Source of the DNA: Isochrysis galbana
Lineage: Eukaryota > Haptophyta > Isochrysidales > Isochrysidaceae
Direction: 5' to 3'
Assembly (NCBI GenBank): GCA_018136815.1
Contig: CM030931.1
Location: 2,273,398-2,337,397 of the forward strand
DNA: 64,000 nt
Shown here: in pieces, positions 39,640 to 51,169 of the stretch
Numbering within the stretch: the first letter of the stretch is position 1
Layout: the number at the start of each line of letters is the position of its first letter
The notes under the pieces: generated by a model
Database searches by the model: none
Seen by the model: the letters and a program-made list of their open reading frames with translations, nothing else
Told to the model about the DNA's origin: nothing
Position numbers and translations under genes: made by a program

Positions 39640-40060
39640 GTTTGTGGAGCTTTTGAGAGATGGGAGGAGAGAGAGTGGCGGGGGGGGGGGCAAGGCAACA
39701 GGAGAGCGAGGAAGAGAGAGAGAGGCTTCCTGCGCAAACGTGAGTGAAGATCCACATGTTGTGCTCTACTCTACTCTACTCTCCTCTTCCCTCTTAGAAG
39801 AAGGTGGTGTGCAGAGGAAGCGGGAGAGAGAAGACAAACGCGCGCGGGGGGGGGGTTGTTGGGGGGGGGGGTTGGGGGGGGGGGGGGGGGGGGGTCCCAC
39901 CACGGAGGGGAAGAAGGGATACACCAAGACGGCAAGAAAGAAGCACAGCGAGGGACAGTGGGAGAAGAAGGAGAGGGAGCCGCCTTTTTTCTTCTCCTCG
40001 TGCCAAGGCGAAAGGGGGAGGAGGGGGCGGAGAGGAGAGGAAAGCCTCAACGGGAGTGAG
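39640..40060 (+). repeat. Purine/G-rich tract before the TRPM-like gene
   Basis: Sense-strand GA-rich sequence with G homopolymers (39846-39895) directly upstream of the start codon at 40072. Long G runs are assembly-prone and could form G-quadruplexes. Confidence 0.8.
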
Positions 40061-40071
40061 TGTTGGGAGCC

Positions 40072-43000
40072 ATGGCGCCCAAGCAAGTCAAGATGCAGCT
40101 GGAGCCCGAGGTGATGGGTAAGGAATCGGAGGACATGCGGCCACCATCGGCCAGTCTCCGCTCCCACTCGAGCAGCCGGCCCATCCTCTCCGCTGTGTCG
40201 TGGCTGGGCAAGGGCCAGCGCTCGCTCTCGGGAGAGGGCAGCAATCTTTACCAGCGGCTTGAGGAGGAGCAGCCCGATGAGGGAGGGCAGCAAGTGCGGC
40301 CCCGCACGGCCGCCCCCGCCATCGACATCCTCAGTGCACCGCTGAATCCCGCCGTCGCCGGTGCGCTCAATGCCCTCGATAGCCCGCCATCGCTTACGAG
40401 GAAGAAGTCGTCAACAGTGGACGACAGGACCATCCCGACCGAGCTGCTTGATGTAGCCCCCGAGGATACGGACGTGGTTCAGAAGAAGAGGTCGCTTGTG
40501 AAGCTGCAGCGCTACGTCCGCGCCGTCATCCAAGAGTGGCTCGCATCATGCTCGCCTGTCACTTTCCGGATCAATGACCCCATGAAGCCTTACCCTCTGC
40601 CAAACTTTGCGGATCACGGCATGATCCAGTTCCCTGCGCGCGCGGACCAAGCCCGCTTCATCCACCTGACCGCATCACGCGAGCCGTACCGGAGTTTGAA
40701 CACCTATTGCAAGACCGTGCTCGATCTCATGGAGAAGCACTGGCAGATGGAGCCAGCCTCTGTGCTCATCTCCATTACGGGAGGTGCTCAAGACTTCAAG
40801 CTGCAGCCTCGCCTACTCAAGGCATTCAAGCACGGCCTGGCCAAGGCCGCGCAAGCAACGAACGCGTGGGTGTTCACCGGCGGCACCGATTCGGGCGTCA
40901 TGCAACTCGTCGGCGAGGCACTCTCCGAGACGCAGTGTCCCGCCAAGATGATCGGCGTCGTAACCTGGGCGTGTGTGTGGGGCAAGGAGCGCCTTGAGGG
41001 CTGTTACGGTGGCACGCGCGATATTGTGCGGGAGCATCCCAATGACCGAAACCACGCGAACCTGGAGCCACATCACACTCACTTCATCCTGGTAGACAAT
41101 GGTGCTAGCCCGCAAGAAGCCTTCCGCGACGCTATCGCCAAGGCTTTGAGAGTGCCACGATGGCAGGTGACATTGAAGGTGTCCGGTGGTATTGAAGAAG
41201 GCAAGCCGCCGTTCCACGTCCATGTCGTGGTGAGCGCCAACACAGAGTCTGAGGGGACTAAGATTTGCATGAGGATGCGCAAGGTCGGGGCCTCGGCGAC
41301 CTCACTCTCTGAAATATTGCCGTCACCATCGCCCGTTGGCGAAGTCCGGCCTATCGAATATGATCCTCAAGTGAGTCAGCTCCACTTACCTCATGCCTTG
41401 CCAAGGATGCAGCTCCATGCGCGGCAAGGAGAGAAAGACACTCCCCCAAGACTCGTGGCTTGCTACTGCACTGCCCCCCCCCCCCCCCCCCCCCTCCCCC
41501 ATCTTCATCGCGCACCCTGCCCTCGAGCTGCCGTCGCACCGTCTCAAAATGTGTTGGCTGCTCTGTTCCGTGCCTCAGACGTTCGCATCATCCTTGAAGT
41601 GTGTCCTCGCACCGTCAGTGAAGACATTTCATGACAATACACAGGTGGGTCAAGATGCGGCGCTATGATGGAGCTCGCAGCCACGCGCCTCACAACCATA
41701 ACTTTTGCGGGTTGGCTTGAGGGAGATCTCGGCATGCCCCACTGCGCCTTCTTTTTGGCCATGGTCAAGGCGGTTGACGCGCTCAAGCCTCCGCGCTCCT
41801 CGCCTTCGCAGTGGGGAGGCGAGATCGAGATGCGCGCAACCCTGGAGAAGCTCTATTGCGAGCGGCGCCGAGTGCCACGAGTGATGGTAGTAGTAAATGG
41901 CGGGCCGGGCACGCTGACTACGGTGTACAAGGCAGTCATGGGGGGCTGTCCGGTCGTGATCATTTCGGATTCGGGAGGCATTGCGACATGCTTGATTGAG
42001 TACGCCAGCGCTTGCGCATCCCCTTGCCGCTCCCAAACACGGACGACTGATTGCATCCGTATCTGCTCTGAGTATCCACAACTCCATACCGCCAATCTGC
42101 CACCGCATGCTTCTCTTGTGCGAGGTAACCGAGGGTTTCTGGCCGTTCCTCGCTCTAATGCACATGCTGCTTCATGTGTCCGGTAGAATGGCCTGCTAAC
42201 ATTTTTTAGCACCGCTATCGGCCCTGAACCTCGCACAACTCAACCACCCCGTTCGGCAGATTTATACGTGCATACAAAGACGACCGGAAGATGCGCCTCT
42301 GGGAAAAGCGCTACGAAAGCGAGTACGGCAAGAATCGCGGAACGTGGGAGAAGATGCGGCAGGTGTGCAATTGGGGGAGGAGCCCGCGATTGCCTCTGCT
42401 GCTTTGCGGAGTGGAGTGCACATGCCGTGCTCTCCGTCACGCACGTAGAGCACTCTCTGGACTGTTAACACATGAATGGTTCAGGCCCTCCTCCAAGGAG
42501 AAATAGACGCCATGGGCCGCGTCTCCACGCAGGAAATGTCCGAGATTGCGGAGGAGGACTTGGCCAAGAAGAAAGTGAAGTCTTTTGCACTCTCCGAAAC
42601 TTCCACGGCCGCCCTGGATCTACACTTGCTCAATGCTGTCATCAATGACGACACACAGATCCGAGCTGGCTCACGCCTGCAGCTCGCGGTGCAGTGGAAT
42701 CGTAAGGAGGTGGTGCAGTCGGTCATGGTGAATCTGCGCAACACTGCTCCTGGGCATGATGCCGCCACCGTCGAGAACTACGTGCGTGTGCAAGTGGCGC
42801 AGGCACTGCAGATCGCTATTGAGCGAGAGCAAGCGGATATCATCAAGATGCTCTTTGTGCAGCAGGAAAAGGCGGTCGGCTTGCTTGATTTCCTATCCCT
42901 CTATAGGCTTGACCACCCACTCTTTGCAACGTCGGCCATTCTCCAATCCAAGCTGGCGGAAGGCCAGGCGCTCGATGCCTTCGGGAAGCCAACGACGATT

Positions 43001-46000
43001 GCTCTCTACGAAGCCGTGCTGCTGCCCTTTCTTCGTGAATTCATCCCGGGGATCGATCACGCGCTGGTTCGCGAGCAAGAGGAGAGCCACGCTCGCTCGC
43101 GAAGCGCGAGGGCCGCGAAGAAGGCGACTGCTAAGTACTTCGAGGACGGTCTGCCTCATCTCATGCTCTGGGCAGTCTTTATCGGCTCGGTCGAACTTGC
43201 GCGCGTCTTCTGGCAGCAGAGCACAAAGCACACGGATCCCATCCGTCTCGCACTCATTGCGGCGCAGGTTTCTAAGCAGGCAGCCCAGGCTCGGCCGTCC
43301 GCGGCGCAGCTTTACCTGCGTAACGCAGACGTGTTCCAGGGGTGGGCGGTTTCGGTGCTGGACAAGTGCCCCAACCAGAATCAGGCAACAATTGTTCTCA
43401 TGCGTCCGTCGCTCATTTGGCCAGGCACAATCCTACAGGTCCGCACGGCCTAGGTCATATACGCCACCATGCGGTGCCCCCGATGCAAGTGCGCACATTT
43501 CTGCCACACGCCTCGAGCCTGCACTGCAACCGGTTTCTCATTTTCAGGTGGCAATGGACGGTGAGAACAAGTCTTTCGTCGGCCACAAGTATGTGCAGAC
43601 ACTCATCGACGAGTACTGGCGGGGCAACCTGTACGGTTCGGATGGCGCGCTGCCGGCCAATGTCGGCTCATGGCGCGTACTACTCCACCTCTTCTTCAAG
43701 ACGCTGGACAAGCAACCCGTAGACCATGACGCCGATGAATTCACCTCGCTTGAGGAGCGGCGCCAAGCAAAATATCACACCCAAGGCATACAAATATCCG
43801 ATCTGCTCGCACCAGCCCGTGCGGGCACTGAATACTATGCTCCAAACGCACTGCCCAAGCCAGGCAGCTTCAACGCACGGAACTCTGCTGCACAGGGCAA
43901 GGGGGGGCGCGCCGGGGCCCTCTCCTCGAGGCGCGACCTTGACGACCTGTACGATGGATTTGAGACTGCCAATCAGGCGCTCGCCGAGATGCCTCCTTGC
44001 TGTCAGAATCCATGTCGCGACGGCTGCATCTGCTTCCCGTTCCGATGTTTCTCGTGCTGCCTGAACTGTTGTTTCCAATGTTGCACGTGCGTCGCATGCA
44101 TTCGCTGTTGCCGCTCGAAGAAGAAGAAGAAAAACGAGGCCGGCAGCGGATCGGTATTCCGCTGGATCAATCTGCGTTGGTTCCTTGCCGTGCCGCGCGT
44201 CAAGTTCCTGCTGAAGATGGCCTCCTACATCGTCTTCATGATACTCTACACCCTTGTCCTCATGTCGCACCCAGGGACCTTTCTCACATTCGGAATGGTC
44301 GAATTCGCGTTCTGCTTCTATTGCTATGCATTTTGGGTCGAGGAGCTCTTCCAGTGGTACACTCACTGGCGTGCTGGCCATGACCACTTCGAATCCTTCG
44401 CCAATATCGCGGACGTCATCACCCTCACATCGCAGGTCATCGCATCGACGATTCGGCTCACCGTTGGCGTGGCTTGCCACACCGCCGAACTCGGCCTGCA
44501 CACGATTGAGCGTGTCATCAGCGACGAGCGCAGACTCGGTGAGGCTGAAGACATGACGGGACAAATCGAAGATTCTTACTTCCATCCGCTGGCCCAACAC
44601 GCCCACCGTTTCCTCGACGCAAGCGACGACGTCGCTTCTGCCTCGGCCTCCAATGACGGTGACGACGGGCTCACCTCGAGCTTGGTGTGGCACGGGCTCT
44701 ACCTAGGATGCACCCCGCTGTGGATGGCGCAAGTTGTGTTGGCCATCTGCGCGATCTACGCTTACACTCGAATGTTGCTATGGCTGCAAATCTATCGAGA
44801 CGTTGGTGTGCTCTCAATCATCATCCAAGCCTTGTTCAAGGACATCGTCATGTTTGGTGGTATCCTGGTCGTTGTTATGGCCGCCTTCGCCTCTGCGTTT
44901 GTAGCCCTCATGCCGACGCTCGGCGATGAGACTTTTGGTACTGACGGTGCCTTCGCGCTGCCATTTTGGGCAATGTTCGGAGAGTTCGGCGACCTGCACG
45001 CAGTTGGACTTGCTGGCGGCCAGCTAGGCCCTAGCCTGCTGTGGATCTTCTCGTTCACAACCCAAGTCGTGCTTGTGAACTTGCTCATCGCGATGATGTC
45101 GGAGACATACGAGAAGATCAAGGAGAATGCTGACAATGAATGGAAGTACTCGCGCGTCTTTGTTGTCGACGAGTTTGTTTCGTCAGTGTATTGGATCCCG
45201 CCGCCCGTGTCGCTCCCATTCCTCGTTCTTGAAATGACGCATGGCTTCTCAAAGCTCGCATGCAATAGTGTCCGCGACTTCTGCGTGCGATGTTGGGAGG
45301 CCGCAAGGGGCTGTAGGCGTAATCGCGATGAGCGGGGCCGCCAGCTGCCATCACACCCTTACTCTGGTCTTCGGCGAATGTCCACTACCCGTGCCACGGG
45401 CCTGGGATACCGTAGCGACGCCAAGGTTGTGCCACTGCTTTCGGATACCCTGCCTCAAGCCGTCCTTGAGACCACGCAGCCAGACCGCATGTGGCTTGCT
45501 GACGTCCTAGAAGATGAGGACCGGCAGTTGGAAGGAGCCACGGATACCAAGATCGAGCGACTGTCGAGTGAGCTCGCAAAGGTGCTTGACAAGTCTCTCG
45601 AGATCCAAGAATCGCTCATGAAGCTCCAAGAGTTGCACGACAAGTCCAACCGTCAGGGCGTTAGCACACCGGGGGGGGCACCTGGTGTCTCTCGGGCCTT
45701 GACATCATTGGGGATGTCAGGCAGCGTGCCTAGCTCACCGCGTGCCTCAGATGCGTTTCCCTCCTTAGGCCCCACCCCGCGCGGCTCAGGGAGTGCCCCG
45801 TCCCCGAGTGGCGCCCGAGCGTCAGGTACAACTCCTCGTGCAGTTGCTTCGGGCCCGTCTGAATCGGCCCTGCCTGCTGTGTCGGAAGGCACCGTCGCTG
45901 CGCCTAAAGGCAAAGCTGTGGTTGCACCTCCTCGAACACTGCACGAAGAGCTTGCTGCCAAGCTGGAGGCGGCGGAGAAGGCACTTGAGCAGTCTCGACG

Positions 46001-47099
46001 CGTGCACGTGGTCGCGCGCAGCCAACAGAACCCGCAATATCCACAGCGGTTTCAAGTGCCCGACGACAAGGTGGACTGGCGTGTGCGATACCCTGAGTAC
46101 GCTCCACGCCGTTTCACGGGCAAGGGTGTCGTGGCCAATATGCAGAGCCCCACAAACCCCAAAGGCTGGGCCGATCCGGCTGATCCTAGCACGGCTCGCG
46201 AGCAAATCAAGGATCGCACGTCTTTTGAAGGAGACCTCTTCTTTGACACGAATGGTCGTCCGGTGAATCCTCGCGGCCGTACCGGCATTTGCGATCGCGG
46301 AATGCTCGGCAAATGGGGGCCCAATCATGCAGCAGACCCCATAGTGACGCGCTGGAAGCCGGGCGCGGACCCGCCCACCCTGCAGGTGGTCGCCATTCGT
46401 CGTGGTGACACCGGCATTTGGGCGCTGCCGGGCGGCATGGTTGACGCGGGCGAGAAGGTTAGCGTGACGGTCCGCCGCGAGTTCGAGGAAGAGGCCGGCA
46501 ACGTGCAAGAAGGAGCGGAGCGCGAGGCTTTCACGTTTGCAGTTGAGAAGCTCTTCTCTCATGGGCGCGTCGTTTATCAAGGGTACGTCGATGATCCGCG
46601 AAATACGGACAACGCGTGGATGGAAACGACAGCGTTCCATTTCCACTGTGATGCTGAACTAGCAGAGAAACTGCCGCTTCGTGCGGGAGACGACGCGAGG
46701 GACGTGACGTGGCTCGACGTTAGCCGCGACGAACCGCGCTATGTGAATTTGTATGCCTCACACAGAGAGTGGGTTGATCAAGTTGCCGAATCGATGGGAG
46801 GTACAGGCGTGGGTGGTGGTGCAAGCGCGCCTGCGGTCGTTGGGAAACCGGCGCTAGCGGCGTCACCTGCTGGATCTGATGGAACATCAAAGTCAGCTAC
46901 TGCCGTAGAAGGCGGAGTCTCAGGACCTCCGACGGCTGTGCTGGCCGGCGTTTCGAGTCAGCCTATCGATGCATCAAATCCAAACAGCCAGGACAAGGCC
47001 AAGCCGAAGCGCGGTGTCTTCGGCATCACCTTGCGCTCGACACATCCCCGCTCTGCTGCCACCCCACCACCGTCACCGCCAGGGTCGCCACCAGGCTAA
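40072..47099 (+). CDS. TRPM2-like: TRPM2-like cation channel with C-terminal NUDT9-type Nudix domain
   Basis: Roughly 2,100 aa. Exon 1 is 40072-41370, the exon at about 41.67-42.00 kb is in the same frame, a short exon lies near 42.21-42.36 kb, then 42476-43438 and 43548-47099 (TAA). The first two junctions are not fully resolved; a C-homopolymer in intron 1 may hide an error. The N-terminal SLOG/LSDAT region shows SVLISITGGAQDFKL, WVFTGGTDSGVM, CVWGKERLEGC, HTHFILVDNG and VVVNGGPGTLTTVY. Helical repeats follow, then a Cys-rich stretch (CCQNPCRDGC...). The six-span channel lies at about 44.17-45.15 kb with pore region FWAMFGEFGD and S6/TRP segment VLVNLLIAMMSETYEKI, then a coiled coil. The C-terminal NUDT9-like domain (46.05-46.75 kb) has an intact Nudix box, G-x5-E-x7-REFEEEAG. 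A Ser/Pro-rich tail ends the protein. Likely an ADP-ribose-responsive, Ca2+-permeable channel (inference from family). Confidence 0.9.
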
Positions 47100-47456
47100 C
47101 CTTCTGGATGGTTAATGTGAACTGGGCAACGCTACACCATCGCACAGTATTCCCCGTGACCTGGCAATGATTTCGGGTCTTTAGTTTGCTTGCTTTGCCG
47201 TGACAAACGAAGCCCCCCTCTCATCACATAATCGAGGCGAGATTTAAGTAGCCCAAAGGCGCGTTCGCACCAAGTTAGCGCGCCCGCGCACACACGCGCT
47301 TCTCGGCTGCCGCCGTCATCTCTTCCTAGACGCTTGTGATCGCAAGTCTGTCCTCATTTCAGAAATCTTAGCTATGACATCGTGTTGTGCACAAAAGTTT
47401 CGGTTCAACAATAACCGTCGTCCGTCGTTCACACTAAGGATAATAAAACAGCTGAG
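47100..47456. other. Intergenic, nothing recognised
   Basis: 3' flank of the TRPM-like gene; no ORF or repeat recognised before the repeat at 47457. Confidence 0.5.
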
Positions 47457-47562
47457 CGTTAGTACCACTACTCACACTAGCCCGGTACCATCACGACACC
47501 CCCTCAGCGCACTTGCCCGTATGCCTTGACGTGTGCTGTCACTAGACACATACGCATATGCA
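47457..47562 (+). repeat. Retroelement end repeat, copy 2
   Basis: Matches 3917-4027 (TTAGTACCACTACTC, ACTAGCCCGGTAC, CCCTCAGCGCAC, TTGCCCGTATGCCTTG) and, inverted, 57437-57519. It is followed at 47575-47760 by the sequence related to 9818-9930. Confidence 0.85.
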
Positions 47563-48222
47563 CCCCACAACCCGGCAACACAAACGCTAGCCAACCTAAA
47601 GGCCTGCCCGGACCCCATACTCCGAACTCCGAAGCGGGCCCAAGGAAGTGCACCTGGGCCGGACCCCTGAAACCGAACAAAAAGGAATGATGGGGGAAGG
47701 GAAAGAGATGGAGCGAAGGGAAATAAGGGCGGTGTCAATGTCAATGGTCAATGGAGAGGTGAGAGGTATGGAGAACCTAGTACCTAGTCGGTAGTAGGTG
47801 TTTTAGCCCCGAATCTTCAGCTTTTTTTTTAAATTGACGTCGAGCAGGAAGCAAGAGCTCGGCCGCCTCGCTCTGAAATTATTCCTTCACATCCCGGAGG
47901 CGCCGTCGGGAACAGGACTGTGTGCTCTGTCCTTCCGTCTGAGACGCTGTCCGATCCTCATCGAACAACCTGGGTCTCTCGTCTTTTATAGGTGGGGAGA
48001 ACGAGTGCTCATAGGAGATGATGATGGAGTGGCACCATTTTGGTCCACAGACTATGTGTGTCCCCACCTCTATTCACTATTCACAAGAGACAAGCGGGCT
48101 TCTCTTCTTCCCTCTCTCACCAGACAGACAGACGCTCTCCTCTTCTCCTGCCTCTCCCGCTGCTGCTGCCCACGGCTTCCTGCAGGCACGCCTTCCCCCC
48201 ACCTCCGCTGCCGTCCGTGAGG

Positions 48223-49359
48223 ATGGTGGGCTCCACGCCTTTCGGACGCGGGCTGGTGGTGGTGGCCGCCCTTGGCAGCCCCTCCGACCTGCCGCTCCTC
48301 GCCTCCAACCTCCGCCACTTCGACCCCTTGCTCTGGGACTGCCTTGCGTTGGCATACGCTCCGCTTCCGCAGCCGATGCCGCACATCGGTGCGCGGTGTC
48401 GCGTCGAGATGCGCCTCGGCTGGCTGTGGGGATCGCTGCTCAACTTGACTACACCCGCACTGACAGCCAGCTACTCACACGTCTTCGTGCTGCTTGATGA
48501 CCTAGTCCTGCCACCAACCACGTTCAATCTGACCGAGCTCGTCCATATCCAGCAGGCCAGCGGGCTTGATGCCATCTCGCCCACCATCGCCGGTGCCTCG
48601 AGGGGCACCATGTCACCGGCTCAGGTGCCGGTTTGGAAGACGGGCACAGAGCGGCCGGGCGCGGTATGTGTGCACCTCGTCAATGTTATCGAACTTTTCG
48701 CCACGCTCTTCACTGAGCCCGCATGGCGGTGCTTCCATAGCATGTTTGACAACCGGGTGCTACACAACGCAACGCACGCTGTCGCGTGGGGCTATGACAT
48801 ATGCTTCCAAGCTCATTGCGCCCATCAGTTAGTTGGGAGAGCCCAGATGGGCATTGTGCTACACCAAATGGCGGTGCATGCAGAGGGTCCTGTCTCCGAA
48901 CTACACGCACATGTGGAGACCAAGATCCGAGCGCAAAGAGTCATCGAGCGGACCGGTCGCGATGTGCTTGACGGCGGATGGCATCGGCGTTGGGCTACAG
49001 ATACATTAGAATATGTGCATGGATTTCATTCACGACTAGGGGTTCTCGCCAAGGTTCACAAAGACAACATGGCGGTTGCCGCTGGCTATGAAGCAGAGTT
49101 TGATCTGCTCATTCAGCGCCTGGCAAACAAGAGTGCTGCTCCGACCCGTCGTTTGGAAGACCTCGCCAGTGGGCTCTCAGAGAAACAATGGGGCCGTCGG
49201 CTTGCTTTGAGACAACACGGAAAGAAGTCTCTTGGGCTAGAGCAGGCACGCTTGGTGCGTCAGTTTGTGTGGCGCCATAGCCACAGAGAGTGCCCGATTC
49301 CCACTTGGCGCATGCCCCACCATTTCCAATTTTCGGCGAGCTGCGATCTCGATCTGTGA
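48223..49359 (+). CDS. DUF707-like putative glycosyltransferase
   Basis: 378 aa, single exon from ATG 48223 (the frame is open upstream, but the upstream sequence is CT-rich leader). Features in order: an N-terminal beta strand GLVVVAALGS, SYSHVFVLLDDLVLPPTTFN (a DD motif as in the nucleotide-sugar/metal site of GT-A-like proteins), GLDAISPTIAGAS, a region around EPAWRCFHSMFDNRVL, AVAWGYDICFQAHC, and GIVLHQMAVHAEGP. This order (DDD-like motif, GLD-SP, WGLD-like, H-x3-H) fits DUF707, an uncharacterised family thought to contain glycosyltransferases. No clear signal anchor was found. The assignment is by pattern and moderately sure. Confidence 0.6.
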   Translation: MVGSTPFGRGLVVVAALGSPSDLPLLASNLRHFDPLLWDCLALAYAPLPQPMPHIGARCRVEMRLGWLWGSLLNLTTPALTASYSHVFVLLDDLVLPPTTFNLTELVHIQQASGLDAISPTIAGASRGTMSPAQVPVWKTGTERPGAVCVHLVNVIELFATLFTEPAWRCFHSMFDNRVLHNATHAVAWGYDICFQAHCAHQLVGRAQMGIVLHQMAVHAEGPVSELHAHVETKIRAQRVIERTGRDVLDGGWHRRWATDTLEYVHGFHSRLGVLAKVHKDNMAVAAGYEAEFDLLIQRLANKSAAPTRRLEDLASGLSEKQWGRRLALRQHGKKSLGLEQARLVRQFVWRHSHRECPIPTWRMPHHFQFSASCDLDL

Positions 49360-49420
49360 TAGCATTTGTTGTTAACAACAGAGCGCTGAATATCAAGGGC
49401 AATTACAGATCGAGATCGCA
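49341..49420. repeat. 15-bp inverted repeat spanning the 3' end of the DUF707-like gene
   Basis: GCGATCTCGATCTGT at the stop codon pairs with ACAGATCGAGATCGC about 50 bp downstream. The loop contains a second small palindrome (TTGTTAACAA). The stem would form at the end of the mRNA. Confidence 0.85.
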
Positions 49421-49824
49421 TGCGTGCCCGCGATACTTGCATGTTCAATTAGTGCCCCGCTGCGAAAGACTTTGTTGTGCACAGACGGAGACAAACGCAT
49501 CCGCGTTTTTTTACTCTTACTCTAGCTTTAGCTCCTTCAAAAAATTCTCGATGCATTCTCGCCGCGCGCCCAGCCCCTTGCGCTTACTGCTCTCACGCAG
49601 CTAATTTCATACTTAGTTCACCATGGGGAGGCGCCTCGTGCCGTCCCCCTCAGGTGAATTTTCCCCTCCGCCGCATCTGCTGCCTCATCAGCCTAGTGTT
49701 GGCGTGCGGTTCCTGTGTTGTCCGGCCCGGCTCGCCTCACTCGTGGCTAGCCTTGGCTGAGCGTGCTTGTCTTTCGCCGTGCTCGTGAGTTCCCTTCCCA
49801 ACTAAGTTTATACTTGGTTCTTGG
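49421..49824. other. Repeat-rich intergenic
   Basis: A degenerate retroposon-like end at 49608-49665 (CATACTTAGTTCACCATGGG) and a solo CAACTAAGTTTATACTTGGT at 49799. No gene. Confidence 0.5.
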
Positions 49825-50085
49825 CTCTAAGAGCTCACGGACAACAAGCGCGCGAGCGCGAGAGTGAGGAGCAGAGCGTGCTCAGAGGTTGGCGGCTCTA
49901 AGAGCTCACGGACAACAAGCGCGCGAGCGCGAAAGTGAGGAGGAGCGTGCTCAGACAGAGGTTGGCGGCTGTAAGAGCTCAAGTGCAACAAGCACGCCAA
50001 CGCGAATCGGAGGAGGAGCATGCTGAGAGGCTAGCCGCTCATCGAGCTCAACAACACCCGGATGCCCCGTCAGGTCTCATGTCAT
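49825..50085 (+). pseudogene. Remnant of a ~23-residue repeat protein (STPR-like)
   Basis: Three to four tandem ~70-bp units read on the plus strand as variants of LAALRAHGQQARERESEEER, ending HRAQQHPDAPSGLMSSG. The ~23-residue Arg/Gln/Glu-rich periodicity resembles the STPR repeats found before helicase domains of some mobile elements (from memory). The frame is broken by an indel between units 2 and 3 and there is no start or domain downstream, so it is a relic. Confidence 0.5.
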
Positions 50086-50099
50086 CAGGTCTTGGCGAC

Positions 50100-50155
50100 C
50101 TAATACCTGATATCAAGTGATATCAGTACCTGATATGAGGCTGATATCAGGTGGT
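50100..50155. repeat. ACCTGATATCA palindromic cluster
   Basis: TACCTGATATCAAGTGATAT, CAGTACCTGATATGAGG and CTGATATCAGGT occur within 55 bp, forming overlapping direct and inverted repeats. Confidence 0.8.
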
Positions 50156-51169
50156 CCACCACTAATATTATAATATTGTAATGAGCGATTCTAAGGTTAG
50201 GCACATCGTTTGAACAAATCGTTTGAGCGAAATGGACTACGTCTAGAAGCGGAGAGGGGGTTCGTGTGGAAGCGGAGGGGAGAGCCACCCCCCAGCCACC
50301 CCCCACCCACCCCTCTCCCCCGCGGGAACCCCCCCCCCCCCCCCCCCGCGCGCGCACCCGCCTCTGCCGCTCCGCCGGAGGCGCACCCGCCCCGCACCCC
50401 TCCCTCCTAGCCCGCCACTGCTGCCACCGTTCCCGCCCGCTCCGCCGCCAGCGCGTCCCCTGCTACCTCTTCTCGCTCCACCGCCGTCCCCTTCGCAGCC
50501 GCCCGCCTCGCTGGCTCACCCGCCTCCCGCCTCCCGCCTCACTGCCTTAAACCCCTTCTCCCTTCCCACCGCCACCGCCGCCTAGATGCTCGCGCTCGCC
50601 CATCTGCTCGCGAAAGGTGAAGCACCTTTCGCGGCGCACGCACGCAGCGCCGCCCAGGCGACACAAATGGTGACATGGCTCGCGCTGCGCGCTGCGCGTC
50701 GAGCTGGGGGCAAGGGCTAAGATATGATGGGTGAGTGGGTGAGGGGTGTGGAGACGCCCTCCCATACCCATACCCATACCGCTACAGCCGCCAATGAGGT
50801 GGTCTGAGAGGCATGGGAGGCGACGGCGCGGCGCGGCGACGGCGTGCAGCACCTCCGAAGGTGCTTCGCCTCTTAAGAGATACGCCCCCGGTGTACCAGC
50901 AACATGTCTCGATCATTCGAATTTCATTCTGTAACCCCCTCTAAGAGACATTTTACATTTTCCCCGGGATCCTTAGTTTCGGAACGGAGGTAGTAAATAG
51001 AAATAGGACGCCTCTTCCTCTCACTCCGCCAGTCTCCCCCTCCTTTCGCCTGAAGTAGAGTAAAGTAAAGTACACCGCGAACTTATCTCCGCCCGTCCCT
51101 CCCCGCCCTGCCCCGCCCCTCCCCCTCCCCCCGTCTTCCACTCACCGCGCGGGGACCGCAGAGCCCCTC
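50156..51169. other. C-rich intergenic, no gene recognised
   Basis: Long Pro/Arg-coding ORFs on both strands follow from C homopolymers and high GC. A short tandem CCCATA run at 50760-50780. The last ~130 bp (CT-rich) is the likely leader of the next gene. Confidence 0.5.

Noticed and set aside
49825-50045. CRISPR-like appearance of regularly spaced repeats
   Set aside because: Units are contiguous with no unique spacers, read as protein repeats, and the window is eukaryotic.
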